Source: Cytophagales bacterium (GTDB lineage: Bacteria; Bacteroidota; Bacteroidia; Cytophagales; Cyclobacteriaceae). From it: a stretch of DNA of 64,000 nucleotides. Below the pieces are notes generated by a model that worked only from the letters and a program-made list of their open reading frames with translations, searched no databases and had not been told where the DNA came from. The DNA lies in NCBI GenBank assembly GCA_022360015.1, contig JAKSDQ010000152.1, positions 94,797 through 158,796 of the forward strand. Direction: 5' to 3'. The translations under genes and the position numbers were made by a program. Positions 35,571-45,125 of this stretch are shown here, piece by piece. Every line of letters starts with the position of its first letter. Positions within the stretch are counted from its first letter, which is position 1.

Positions 35571-36071
35571 ATGAAAAGTGCTCAATATTGGATTGACCAT
35601 TTGGATCTCCGGAAGCATCCGGAAGGAGGTTTTTTTAAAGAGGTATACCGGAGCGATGAAACACTTTCAGGTGCTCATCTGCCAGAACGCTACAAAGGTG
35701 ACAGGTGCTTTTCGACAGCTATTTATTTTTTGATCACCGCCGGGGATTATTCGAGGTTTCATAAAATTAAAAGTGATGAAACCTGGCACTTTTATGAGGG
35801 TAATCCGTTGAGCTTATACGTGTTGCACAATGAGGATCATAGACTAGATCATTTTTCACTTGGAAGAGAGGTGGCATATGGTCAGCAATTACAGCTTACT
35901 ATTCCAAAAAACCACTGGTTCGGCGCCGCCCTGGCGGTAGACCGGGGTTACGCGCTGGTGGGTTGTACGGTAGCACCCGGTTTTGATTTCACAGATTTTG
36001 AAATGGCCGACAGGCAGGAATTAATAACAACATTTCCCCAACATAAAACTATTATAAACATGTTAACTTGA
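35571..36071 (+). CDS. Cupin domain protein, DUF985 family
   Basis: Single-domain cupin of 166 residues. Recognisable family phrases: LRKHPEGGFFKEVYRS near 15, STAIYFLI, SRFHKIKSDETWHFYEGNPL (metal-ligand His/Glu/His cluster near 62-78), and LVGCTVAPGFDFTDFEMADR near the end. DUF985 members are related to RmlC-like epimerases, but no reaction is firmly assigned. It starts 20 nt before proC, so co-transcription is likely. Confidence 0.88.
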   Translation: MKSAQYWIDHLDLRKHPEGGFFKEVYRSDETLSGAHLPERYKGDRCFSTAIYFLITAGDYSRFHKIKSDETWHFYEGNPLSLYVLHNEDHRLDHFSLGREVAYGQQLQLTIPKNHWFGAALAVDRGYALVGCTVAPGFDFTDFEMADRQELITTFPQHKTIINMLT

Positions 36072-36090
36072 GCATTATTTAAAAGGTAAA

Positions 36091-36894
36091 ATGAACAGGA
36101 AAATAGCAATCATCGGGGGTGGAAACTTAGGAATCGCCATTACAGAAGGCCTTATTAACAACCGGTTTATCCCCGCCACCAATCTGATGGTGACAAGGCG
36201 CCGTATCCAATTGCTGGATCACTTAAAAGAAAAAGGGGTAAATGTCCTGCAGGATAATCAAAAAGCTGTACAAGACTCCGATATCATAATTTTGGCTATC
36301 AAGCCCTACCAGATAAAAGAGGTGCTTACCGAAATACAACCTTCACTGCAAATTGACAGGCATATGCTGATTTCTGTAGTGACCGGATATACCATTGATG
36401 AGATCAAAGGTATTATTGAAAAGGAGATTCCCGTCTTTCGTGCCATGCCCAATACAGCCATTGCTATTGGGGAAGCCATGACTTGCGTTGCCACCAACAA
36501 CGGCTCCGAGGGAGAGATCGAAATGGTCATTAATATTTTTGACCAGGTAGGAAAGGCTATTTTAATCAATGAAGAGTTAATGGAAGCGGCGACTGTTCTT
36601 GGGGCTTGTGGTATTGCTTATTCCCTGAGGTATATAAGAGCGGCCACCCAGGGAGGAATTGAAATTGGCTTTGACGCAAAAACGGCGGAACTGATCGCCT
36701 CTCAAACTGTTAAAGGCGCAGCCAGCCTGATTTTACAAGAGGAGAATCATCCTGAAAAGGAAATAGATAAAGTTACCACACCCCAGGGTTGCACGATTGT
36801 GGGATTGAATGAAATGGAACATCAGGGATTCAGTTCCTCACTCATCAGAGGTATTCTGGCGTCTTTCAATAAAATCGCGAAAATTCCTCATTAA
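36091..36894 (+). CDS. proC: Pyrroline-5-carboxylate reductase
   Basis: Final enzyme of proline synthesis, 267 residues, NAD(P)H-dependent. The Rossmann motif IAIIGGGNLGIAITEGL is at residues 4-20. Family phrases DIIILAIKPYQIKEVL, RAMPNTAIAIGEAM and the late signature VTTPQGCTIVGLNEMEHQGF are intact. It lies 19 nt after the DUF985 gene; the prenyl synthase gene follows after 85 nt. Confidence 0.95.
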   Translation: MNRKIAIIGGGNLGIAITEGLINNRFIPATNLMVTRRRIQLLDHLKEKGVNVLQDNQKAVQDSDIIILAIKPYQIKEVLTEIQPSLQIDRHMLISVVTGYTIDEIKGIIEKEIPVFRAMPNTAIAIGEAMTCVATNNGSEGEIEMVINIFDQVGKAILINEELMEAATVLGACGIAYSLRYIRAATQGGIEIGFDAKTAELIASQTVKGAASLILQEENHPEKEIDKVTTPQGCTIVGLNEMEHQGFSSSLIRGILASFNKIAKIPH

Positions 36895-36979
36895 ATAATT
36901 GCCTAAAAATAACCCGAATCGTAGCTATATATCCATGAAAGAAATTTAATTTGCAGCAATTCATATGAACGATCCATAA

Positions 36980-37957
36980 ATGCTAAAGGATATTTTAAGT
37001 CTTACGGAGTCGATTAATCAAGAAATCGCTAAGATTAATTTTGGGGAAAACCCCGGAGAACTCTATGAACCTATTCGCTATATTATGGATCTCGGTGGAA
37101 AGCGAATGCGCCCATTGCTGGTTACTTTGAGCTATCAATTGTTTCATGACGATCTGGGGCCTGTGATCCAACCGGCAATTGCCGTGGAGGTATTTCACAA
37201 TTTTACCTTAATGCACGATGATATTATGGATCATGCGCCACTCCGACGGGGAAAAGCCACGGTGCATACACGATGGAACAATAATATTGCCATACTTTCA
37301 GGTGACGTCATGTTGGTGAAGGTCTACGAGATGTTTATGGAGGTACAAGACAGTCAGTTTAAGGATGTGATTCGAAAATTTAACCGTTGTGCCGCAGAGG
37401 TATGTGAGGGGCAGCAGTTGGACATGAACTATGAGCGTAGGTTGTCAGTTACGGTTCCGGAATATCTTGAAATGATCCGGTTGAAAACCGCAGCCTTGTT
37501 GGGTTTCAGCACGGAGCTCGGTGCATTGCTTGCCTGCGCCAGCCCACAGGATCAGCAGTTACTGAAGACATTTGGCACCAGTGTCGGCATAGGTTTTCAG
37601 CTAAAGGATGATTTGCTGGATGTATATGCTGACCAATCCAAATTTGGTAAACAAGTAGGAGGAGACATCATAGCTAACAAAAAAACGTTCCTGCTGATAA
37701 AGGCCCTGGAAAATGCAACAGGTGAAATCAGAAAGGCCTTATGGGCTTGGATGGAAAAAGAAGAATTTGATAAGGAGGAAAAAGTGCTGGCGGTTAAAGG
37801 GATTTATGATCAGTTGGGGATTAAAAAACTGGCGGAAGATAAAATGAATGAGTATTTTCAAACCGGCTTCGAAGCGTTGAAGAAAATTAATGTTGATCAT
37901 ACCAGAAAGGAAAAACTGTTGAGTTTTACGGAATATTTAGTAAACCGGGAAAAATAA
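36980..37957 (+). CDS. Trans-isoprenyl diphosphate synthase
   Basis: All-alpha prenyltransferase of 325 residues. The first Asp-rich motif DDIMD is at 80-84 and the second DDLLD at 210-214; GGKRMRPLLV near 39-48 and LRRGKATVHTRW near 88-99 bind diphosphate. Chain length cannot be fixed by eye; Phe74 (FHNF) before the first motif fits a short to medium product such as FPP/GGPP, as in other Bacteroidota IspA-like enzymes. The rhomboid gene starts 2 nt after its stop. Confidence 0.9.
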   Translation: MLKDILSLTESINQEIAKINFGENPGELYEPIRYIMDLGGKRMRPLLVTLSYQLFHDDLGPVIQPAIAVEVFHNFTLMHDDIMDHAPLRRGKATVHTRWNNNIAILSGDVMLVKVYEMFMEVQDSQFKDVIRKFNRCAAEVCEGQQLDMNYERRLSVTVPEYLEMIRLKTAALLGFSTELGALLACASPQDQQLLKTFGTSVGIGFQLKDDLLDVYADQSKFGKQVGGDIIANKKTFLLIKALENATGEIRKALWAWMEKEEFDKEEKVLAVKGIYDQLGIKKLAEDKMNEYFQTGFEALKKINVDHTRKEKLLSFTEYLVNREK

Positions 37958-37959
37958 TT

Positions 37960-38592
37960 ATGTCAATTACCATCATCATTATTGCCGTTACCATTGCCCT
38001 TAGCATGTACGCTTTTAGCAACCATGATGTATTTTACAAATGGTTGATGACTCCCTATGCAGTTATGGAAAGGAAGCAGTATTTCCGGTTTTTGACCTCA
38101 GGTTTTATACATTCCGATTATGTTCATCTGGGATTTAACATGCTCACCCTGTACTTTTTTGGTGATCATGTCGAATATTTTTTTGAGATCAAATCCGCCG
38201 GCCAGGGCACATTGATTTTTGTAGGATTCTATTTGGCGGCCATTGTCCTTTCGGAGGTTCCAACCTTTTTGAAACATAAAAATAACCCTAACTACAACGC
38301 TTTGGGTGCTTCAGGCGGAGTTGCCGCCGTCGTGTTTAGCAGCATCATGATTTACCCTGATAATGTCTTGTACATATCCTTTTTATTTCCCATCCCTGCA
38401 TTTGTCTTTGGTATCCTGTACCTGATCTATTCTTACTACATGAGCAGAAAAGGAAGAGACAACATCAATCATGACGCCCATTTCTACGGCGCTGTCTTTG
38501 GTATCCTGTTTACCTTGGTGGTAGATCCGGGATTGTTTTCAGCGTTTTTCAGAGAAATCAGTAATTTTAGTTTGTCTACTTTTCTGCCTTAG
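37960..38592 (+). CDS. Rhomboid family intramembrane serine protease
   Basis: Integral membrane protein of 210 residues with about six TM helices. The catalytic dyad is Ser118 in GASGGVAAVVFS and His174 in DAHFYGAVFG; the usual HxxxN oxyanion motif appears as HLGFNMLTLYFFG (His57, Asn60). It directly follows the prenyl synthase gene with a 2-nt gap, so it is translationally linked. Substrate unknown. Confidence 0.92.
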   Translation: MSITIIIIAVTIALSMYAFSNHDVFYKWLMTPYAVMERKQYFRFLTSGFIHSDYVHLGFNMLTLYFFGDHVEYFFEIKSAGQGTLIFVGFYLAAIVLSEVPTFLKHKNNPNYNALGASGGVAAVVFSSIMIYPDNVLYISFLFPIPAFVFGILYLIYSYYMSRKGRDNINHDAHFYGAVFGILFTLVVDPGLFSAFFREISNFSLSTFLP

Positions 38593-38631
38593 TCAACTGC
38601 TATCAGGCTTTATAAAAGATTGTATAACTTG

Positions 38632-39549
38632 TTATACCTGAAGCAGTGCCTTGAAAAAGTTTAGCGTTTCCGTTTTATCCTTTACAATAAATAACGGTAT
38701 TTGACTATTGTAATTGGCCAGTTGTTCGGTGACACTCCCCAGCAATATGGTAGCGGCAGAGGTCTTTCCTTTGGCACCGACTACGATCATGCTGATGTCC
38801 TCTTTCAATGCCGTAGCATATATTTTATCGGCTGGTCTTGCGTTGTTGTCAAGGGTGTAAATGTTTTGGTTTCTGATACCCCCTAAATCAAATTTTTTGA
38901 TGAATTTGGCGAAATCATTGATGGCGTGATGCTTCATAATCTCGGCAAACTCTTCGTAGGTCTTGCCGATGTGGGAGTAGCCCGTGGGAACTGTGTAAAC
39001 ATTTTGAAAGACCACCTCAATATCACTGGATTTGGCGATGTCGAGCGCGCGGTCCAGAGCCTTTCCGGACGGTTCGGAAAAATCAACCGGCACCATGATC
39101 TTTGTGATCTCTAAAGGGTTTTTTTCCGGAACAAACAAAACATTGCAGGGAACAAACCTTACCAGCTTTTGAGGTAGTATTCCCGTCCCCTTCAATTCGA
39201 GCTTGCGGCCAACAATAACCAGGTCAATGTCGTTTTTTTTGACATATTCGGCAATTTTTTGTGTTGGATTACCTTCTTGCAAAACGATATGGGTATTGGC
39301 TTCTACATCCTTGCCAAGACTTGTTTCAATACTGCTGTTGATCCTTTTTTTTATGGTTTCATCTCCGGATGGAAGCAACCCCGGGAATTGTTTGCGGATT
39401 TCTGCGGGTATATCCAGCGATTTGGCTACGTGGAGAAAATTGATGCTTTCCGCCTTAACAATGGGGCACATCATGGAGCCATAGGCGATCAGCTTCTCAT
39501 CGATCTCTGATAAATCTAAACAAATAAGGATCTTTTTCAACGGATACAT
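38632..39549 (-). CDS. Tandem universal stress protein
   Basis: Cytosolic protein of 305 residues with two UspA domains (about 1-145 and 146-290). Each begins with a beta strand and Asp (KILICLDLSEIDE; KIMVPVDFSEPSG). The second ends with the ATP-binding pattern VVGAKGKTSAATILLGSVTE (G-2x-G-9x-G-S/T), while the first has the weaker VVGRKLELKGTGILPQKLV, so only the second domain is likely to bind ATP. Expected role: general stress response. It is monocistronic and divergent from the ABC exporter gene. Confidence 0.92.
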   Translation of the reverse strand: MYPLKKILICLDLSEIDEKLIAYGSMMCPIVKAESINFLHVAKSLDIPAEIRKQFPGLLPSGDETIKKRINSSIETSLGKDVEANTHIVLQEGNPTQKIAEYVKKNDIDLVIVGRKLELKGTGILPQKLVRFVPCNVLFVPEKNPLEITKIMVPVDFSEPSGKALDRALDIAKSSDIEVVFQNVYTVPTGYSHIGKTYEEFAEIMKHHAINDFAKFIKKFDLGGIRNQNIYTLDNNARPADKIYATALKEDISMIVVGAKGKTSAATILLGSVTEQLANYNSQIPLFIVKDKTETLNFFKALLQV

Positions 39550-39780
39550 AGCAGATCAGGAGTGGTTTTGTTAACTACAATTTTCGGCAATAAAATCATA
39601 TTATCAAGGTAAACAACGATAATTTCCCCAATTTTCAAAATAAATTCGTCATTGTAATGATAACTAAATAAATTTGCCGGAAATTACTTCCGGTGCGAAC
39701 ATCCAACATACAAAACTACGCCTATACCGCCTGGCAAAACCGCCGGCAGGTAGATGATATAAGTTTAACAAATAGTGTGA

Positions 39781-41583
39781 ATGGCCAAGAGAATTCAAGA
39801 ACCTCTCAAGGAGGAGGAAAAAAAACCTTTAAATAAACAAAATTTTGCCAGACTCATGGGGATATTCAATTTCCTTATCCCCTACCGCGTACCATTTATC
39901 TTAGGAATGATTTGCCTGTTTATCGGTAGTGGGGTTTTGTTACTATTCCCTTTTCTGACCGGTAAGCTGGTCAACGCAGCCGTTGGTGAAGGCAACTGGC
40001 TGACCAACGACGTAAACCAAATTACCATCATGCTTTTCGGGGTACTTCTGGTTCAAAGCCTTTTTTCATTTTTCAGGGTGTATTTCTTTGCCCGGGTCAG
40101 TGAAAAAGGCATGGCTGATATCCGTCAAAACCTCTATGCCAAGTTCATGACATTGCCAGTCACATTTTACGATGAAAGAAGGACCGGTGAACTGCTCAGC
40201 AGAATTACCTCAGATGTTTCGATGTTGCAGGATACCTTTTCAACCACACTGGCCGAGTTTATAAGGCAATCTATTACCCTGATTGGCGCTTTGGTATTCA
40301 TATTCTGGTCGACTCCGAAACTAAGTTTGTTCATGCTGGCGACCTTTCCGGCAGTGATTGTGATCGCCATGTTTTTTGGTCGTTATATTAGAAGGCTTTC
40401 CAAAAAAACCCAGGATCAACTCGCCGCCGCCAATATAATCGTAGAAGAAACTTTACAATCGATTCATATTGTAAAAGCGTTTACCAGTGAACTTACGGAA
40501 GTGTTGCGATATCGCAAGTCATTGGATGAGGTGGTAACAACCGCTCTTAAAACCGCCAAATTCCGTGGCCTGTTTATATCGTTTATCATCATTGCTTTAT
40601 TCGGAGGTATTGTCGGTGTCATGTGGAAGGGAGCTACCCTGGTTCAGCAAGGCATGCAAGTAGGGGATCTATTTTCTTTTGTTTTGTTTACAACTTTCAT
40701 TGGCGGTTCGATTGCAGGATTGGGGAGTATTTACGGCACCATCCAGAGAGCCATGGGCGCTTCAGAAAGGGTGCTGGAAATTATTGATGAAAAGTCTGAA
40801 CTTGATTTAAATACAACGCTGACCCCTTCTACCCGGCTTCAGGGAAGCATTGAATTTGACAGGGTGGCTTTTTCATACCCTACCAGGAAAGACATACAGG
40901 TTTTAAAAAGGATTGATTTTGTCGTGCACTCTGGTGAAAAAATTGCCCTGGTCGGCCACAGTGGGGCTGGCAAGTCAACGATCATTCAACTTCTTATGCG
41001 ATTTTATGCATTGGATAAAGGGCAAATCAGGGTGGATGGAAAAAACGTCGATGACTATGATCTGACGGCGTACCGGTCTAATCTTGGAATTGTACCCCAG
41101 GAGGTAATACTTTTTGGAGGAACTATCAGGGAAAACATTGGCTATGGGAATCCCCTGGCTAGTGATGAAGAAATTCTGCAGGCTGCAAAACAGGCCAATG
41201 CCCTGGATTTTATCAATTCCTTCCCGGAAAAGCTGGATACTTTGGTCGGTGAGCGGGGAATGAAATTGTCGGGAGGACAAAAGCAGCGAATTGCTATTGC
41301 CAGGGCAATTTTGAAAGATCCGAAAATATTGATACTTGACGAAGCCACCAGCTCTTTGGATGCCGAGTCAGAACATTTGGTTCAGACCGCCCTGGACAAA
41401 TTAATGCAGAACCGTACCACAATTATTATTGCCCACCGCCTCTCCACCATCCGGAAAGTGGATAAAATATATGTCATCAATGAAGGAAACATCCTCGAGT
41501 CCGGTACACATGAGACGCTTTCGAAAATTGAAAATGGGCTTTATAATAACCTGGTGAAACTACAATTCCAGGAGGCAGTTTGA
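39781..41583 (+). CDS. ABC exporter (fused permease and ATPase, MsbA/BmrA type)
   Basis: Half-transporter of 600 residues. Six TM helices lie in residues 30-320 (FILGMICLFIGSGVLLLFPF and following). The ATPase domain has Walker A GHSGAGKST near 395-403, Q-loop IVPQEVILFGGT, signature LSGGQKQR near 497-504, Walker B ILILDEATSSLDAESE and H-loop IIAHRLSTIRKVD. Substrate could be lipid A precursor, lipid or drug; the sequence alone does not tell. It stands alone. Confidence 0.93.
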   Translation: MAKRIQEPLKEEEKKPLNKQNFARLMGIFNFLIPYRVPFILGMICLFIGSGVLLLFPFLTGKLVNAAVGEGNWLTNDVNQITIMLFGVLLVQSLFSFFRVYFFARVSEKGMADIRQNLYAKFMTLPVTFYDERRTGELLSRITSDVSMLQDTFSTTLAEFIRQSITLIGALVFIFWSTPKLSLFMLATFPAVIVIAMFFGRYIRRLSKKTQDQLAAANIIVEETLQSIHIVKAFTSELTEVLRYRKSLDEVVTTALKTAKFRGLFISFIIIALFGGIVGVMWKGATLVQQGMQVGDLFSFVLFTTFIGGSIAGLGSIYGTIQRAMGASERVLEIIDEKSELDLNTTLTPSTRLQGSIEFDRVAFSYPTRKDIQVLKRIDFVVHSGEKIALVGHSGAGKSTIIQLLMRFYALDKGQIRVDGKNVDDYDLTAYRSNLGIVPQEVILFGGTIRENIGYGNPLASDEEILQAAKQANALDFINSFPEKLDTLVGERGMKLSGGQKQRIAIARAILKDPKILILDEATSSLDAESEHLVQTALDKLMQNRTTIIIAHRLSTIRKVDKIYVINEGNILESGTHETLSKIENGLYNNLVKLQFQEAV

Positions 41584-41625
41584 CCGTCTCCGTTCTTTAG
41601 CAATTACACAATCACCCTGTCGATA

Positions 41626-43857
41626 CTATTCTCCGGATTTCCTTTTGAATTCCTCAAATTTCGATGGTCTGTCAATTTTAGGAAACACGTTATTCCCCAC
41701 ATCGGTATCGGCGGTTTCAAGGTTTGGATCGAGTACGATGTTGGTTACTTCTTTAGCCTTCACGAATACCTTTTTCACCTCATTTTCGTTTTTTCTCCAG
41801 ATTTCGGCAGGTATTTTTTCAATTTCCTTGGTCCCGTCCTTAAAGGTCCACTCGATGATCAACGGTGTTACCAGGCCTCCTACATTTTTAAGGGTGAGCT
41901 CATAAAAGTTTTTATCGGTATATTGCTGCCTGATGGCATTATCATCCACACGATTTTTAAACTCGCCATAGAAGCGTGGATCCATATCTGTTAACACAAT
42001 TTCCTTAAATCCGGTACTGAAATCTTTATTTTTGGTTTCTCCGGCACCATCGGCTTTGGTTATTCTGGCATCGGCAATTTTGTTCTCCAACCCGCGCTGT
42101 TCATTTTTCACCTTGAACCACTTCACATTATCCACCTCCACGTCCACGTTGTCGGTAGTGTAAAACCAACCTTTCCAAAACCAATCCAGATCTACTGCCG
42201 AGGCGTCTTCCATGGTTCTGAAAAAGTCCGCAGGAGTAGGATGCTTGAAAGCCCAGCGTTTTGCATATTCTTTGAAGGCGTAGTCAAACAGTTCCGGGCC
42301 CATGACCGTTTCCCTCAAAATGCTCAGGGCTGTCGCTGGTTTTGCATAAGCATTGTTTCCGAATTGCAGGATTTGCTCTGAGTTAGTCATGATTGGCCTG
42401 ATAAAACTTTTGTCTCCTTTCATATAAGGAACTATGTTTTTAGCCGGCCCCCTTCTTGAAGGGAAATTATTATACATTTCCTGCTCGGTCCTGTATTGGA
42501 CAAAAGTGTTAAGCCCCTCATCCATCCAGGTCCATTGCCGTTCATCGGAATTGATGATCATGGGGAAAAAGTTATGCCCCACCTCGTGAATAATCACCCC
42601 GATCATGCCATATTTGGTCCTGTCTGTGTAATTACCATCTTTCTCAGGACGGCCAAAATTGAAACAAATCATCGGGTACTCCATGCCTATAGAAGCGGCA
42701 TGCACCGAAATGGCCACCGGATAGGGGTAATCGATGGTATACTTTGAATAGGTAATCAAGGTGTTAACCACTGCTTTGGTTGACTCCTCCTCCCATAAAG
42801 GATTGCCCTCTTTAGGATAGAATGACATGGCCAGCGGTTTTTTTCCATTGATATCGACCGCCTGTGCATCCCAAATGTATTTTCTTGAGGAAGCAAAGGC
42901 AAAATCCCTTACATCTTCGGCGTGGAAAATCCAGGTACTTTTGGTTTTGGACCTGGATTTTTCTTTTTTTCCGGCCTCTTTTTCGGTGACGATAATTACA
43001 GGCTTGTCGAAGGAGGCCTTGGCACTTTCCAGTCTTTTGAGCTGTGTGTCCGAAAGTACCTCCTTAGGGTTTTGCAAAGTGCCGGTGGCAGCGACAATGT
43101 GATCAGAGGGAACCGTGATTTTCACCTTAAAATCCCCAAAAGTCAGGGCAAACTCACCGGCACCCAGAAATTGCTTGTTTTGCCAGCCATTGACATCATC
43201 GTATACGGCCATACGCGGATACCATTGGGCAATGGTGTAGGAGTAATTTTCATCCTCCGGAAAATACTCGTAGCCACCCCGTCCGCCGATCAGCATGCGG
43301 TCGTTGATGTTGTAAGACCAATCGATAGTGAAGGTAAAATTATCGCCCGTTTTCATCGGTTTGGGAAGATCAATCCGCATCATGGTCTTATTAATGAGGT
43401 AAGGCAGGGTTTTACCATTACCATCTTTTACGGCCGAGATTTTAAAGCCACCATCGTAATCTGTATCGTTAAGCCCTCTTTGAAGGAATCTTCCCACAAT
43501 CGAGTCGTTCTGTGGCACACTCATGGTATTGCTCAAGGGGGTATTTGAGTCTTTGGCCCTCACATTTTGATCCAGTTGTACCCACAAATATTTCAACACA
43601 TCCGGAGAGTTATTGAAGTACGTAATCTTCTCGTTGCCGGTAAGTACCTGGTTCTCATCATTGATCTCTACATTAATCTCATAATCGGCTTTTTGTTGCC
43701 AGTAGGAAGGACCAGGCGCTCCCGAACCGGTACGGTAGGTATTGGGTGTCGGAAGTTTTGTTCCGAGCTGCTCAAATTTCTGTTCATATTTGCCCTGACT
43801 GAATATGCTGGTTTGGACAAAAATACAAACTAATAAAAAAGGAAGGGTCTTCTTCAT
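41626..43857 (-). CDS. M1 family zinc metallopeptidase (aminopeptidase)
   Basis: Exported peptidase of 743 residues. Signal peptide (MKKTLPFLLVCIFVQTSIFS). The zinc site HEVGH is at 424-428 and the third ligand Glu447 lies in WTWMDEGLNTF, fitting HExxH-x18-E. The exopeptidase motif GxMEN appears as SIGMEYPMICF, a Bacteroidota variant. An N-terminal beta domain covers about 50-300. It is followed downstream on the opposite strand by the ABC exporter and is preceded by a HupE/UreJ gene 19 nt upstream, so the pair is an operon. Confidence 0.92.
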   Translation of the reverse strand: MKKTLPFLLVCIFVQTSIFSQGKYEQKFEQLGTKLPTPNTYRTGSGAPGPSYWQQKADYEINVEINDENQVLTGNEKITYFNNSPDVLKYLWVQLDQNVRAKDSNTPLSNTMSVPQNDSIVGRFLQRGLNDTDYDGGFKISAVKDGNGKTLPYLINKTMMRIDLPKPMKTGDNFTFTIDWSYNINDRMLIGGRGGYEYFPEDENYSYTIAQWYPRMAVYDDVNGWQNKQFLGAGEFALTFGDFKVKITVPSDHIVAATGTLQNPKEVLSDTQLKRLESAKASFDKPVIIVTEKEAGKKEKSRSKTKSTWIFHAEDVRDFAFASSRKYIWDAQAVDINGKKPLAMSFYPKEGNPLWEEESTKAVVNTLITYSKYTIDYPYPVAISVHAASIGMEYPMICFNFGRPEKDGNYTDRTKYGMIGVIIHEVGHNFFPMIINSDERQWTWMDEGLNTFVQYRTEQEMYNNFPSRRGPAKNIVPYMKGDKSFIRPIMTNSEQILQFGNNAYAKPATALSILRETVMGPELFDYAFKEYAKRWAFKHPTPADFFRTMEDASAVDLDWFWKGWFYTTDNVDVEVDNVKWFKVKNEQRGLENKIADARITKADGAGETKNKDFSTGFKEIVLTDMDPRFYGEFKNRVDDNAIRQQYTDKNFYELTLKNVGGLVTPLIIEWTFKDGTKEIEKIPAEIWRKNENEVKKVFVKAKEVTNIVLDPNLETADTDVGNNVFPKIDRPSKFEEFKRKSGE

Positions 43858-43875
43858 CAGATTCGTTGTTTATAT

Positions 43876-44460
43876 TTACCAAAATTTAGTTTCTATCATC
43901 ATCGTAATGGCAATTCCCATGATCATTGAGGAAGTTATTAAACTCCACTTGTTTTTTGCTACATTGAATATTTTAATAAAAACGAATGACACCAATATGT
44001 AAATGATCACGATAACAATTTGCCCCAATTCCAGTCCCAGATTAAATGCCAGCAACTGATTCACAATAGAGGCATCCCTGCCCAGGATCCCTTTCAGGTA
44101 ATTCGAAAATCCCATACCATGAATCAAACCAAAAAACAACGCATAGGCGTAGTTAACCGATACTTTTGATTTGTAAACTATCTGATCCGGCCTGGCGATG
44201 TTGCTGATGGCGGTGATAAAAATGGTAACAGGTATTAAGAATTCTATGATTGATCCATTTATCCTGATAAGATTGAAGGTAGACATTGCCAGGGTGATCG
44301 AATGACCGATGGTAAAAGCTGTGACCAGTATCAATACATTTTTCCAATCTTTAATCGCATATATTGCGCAAAGGGCTACTACGAATAAAATGTGATCATA
44401 TCCGTTAATGTCAAGAATATGTTCAATTCCTAATTGAAAATATAACCAGAAGGAGGACAT
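43876..44460 (-). CDS. HupE/UreJ family membrane protein
   Basis: Integral membrane protein of 194 residues with about six TM helices. The family begins with the metal-binding-like phrase LGIEHILDINGYDHILFVVA (His/Asp pair), followed by ILVTAFTIGHSITLAMSTF and FGLIHGMGFS. HupE and UreJ move nickel or cobalt; this Bacteroidota subgroup lacks linked hydrogenase or urease genes, so its substrate is unknown. It lies upstream of the M1 peptidase in one operon and diverges from the DUF6702 gene, a synteny I recall from other Bacteroidota. Confidence 0.88.
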   Translation of the reverse strand: MSSFWLYFQLGIEHILDINGYDHILFVVALCAIYAIKDWKNVLILVTAFTIGHSITLAMSTFNLIRINGSIIEFLIPVTIFITAISNIARPDQIVYKSKVSVNYAYALFFGLIHGMGFSNYLKGILGRDASIVNQLLAFNLGLELGQIVIVIIYILVSFVFIKIFNVAKNKWSLITSSMIMGIAITMMIETKFW

Positions 44461-44637
44461 ACAGTGTTCTAAATGTTCTGAAGAGTGAATAGTTTATTTC
44501 TGTAATTATAACGTATATTTTTGTTTTGATAAAATAAAATTGTTACTGGTGGAGGTATAGTTTTATTTCTGGTATATTGCCTGTTATGAATTTAAGTTAC
44601 ATAAACTTTACTTTTACCAGGGAGATTGTAAATTATT

Positions 44638-45123
44638 ATGTTGAAAACTGTTGTCATAAACCTGCTGCTGATACTACTCGCCGGTCATCCTTTTCATGTA
44701 AGTGTATGTGAAATAGCCTATGATGAAGAAACCAGGGCACTACAGATAACGCAAAAGATATTTTTGGATGATCTTGAACTGGGTTTAAGGGAATATTCGG
44801 GTGAGCGTTTTGATATTACGGAAAAGGCTTCGGAAGATAAAGTTAACAAGCTACTGGAAGCTTATTATCCTGAAAAAATGCAGGTGCTGGTTAACGGAAA
44901 GACCAGAACATTCAGGTACCTGGGTTTTGAAATCGAGGAAGATGCCATGTGGTGTTACCTGGAAATAGAAAAAGTGAGAAACCTCAAATCCCTGGAAGTG
45001 ACCAATACAATCTTGTTTGAGATTTTTGAAGATCAATCTACAATACTTCACATTCAAAAGAGCGGAAAGATCAGAAGTTTCAGGTTAAGCAACGACGATA
45101 CTGCTGCCCGGCTGACTTTCTGA
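44638..45123 (+). CDS. DUF6702 family exported protein
   Basis: Protein of 161 residues with a signal peptide (MLKTVVINLLLILLAGHPFH) and the family start HPFHVSVCEIAYDEETRALQ, then ITQKIFLDDLELGLREY. It is a compact beta-rich periplasmic domain of unknown role. It diverges from HupE/UreJ-M1 peptidase and probably belongs to the same functional set. It ends 2 nt before the convergent hydrolase-OsmC gene; no terminator is visible between them. Confidence 0.85.
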   Translation: MLKTVVINLLLILLAGHPFHVSVCEIAYDEETRALQITQKIFLDDLELGLREYSGERFDITEKASEDKVNKLLEAYYPEKMQVLVNGKTRTFRYLGFEIEEDAMWCYLEIEKVRNLKSLEVTNTILFEIFEDQSTILHIQKSGKIRSFRLSNDDTAARLTF

Positions 45124-45125
45124 GA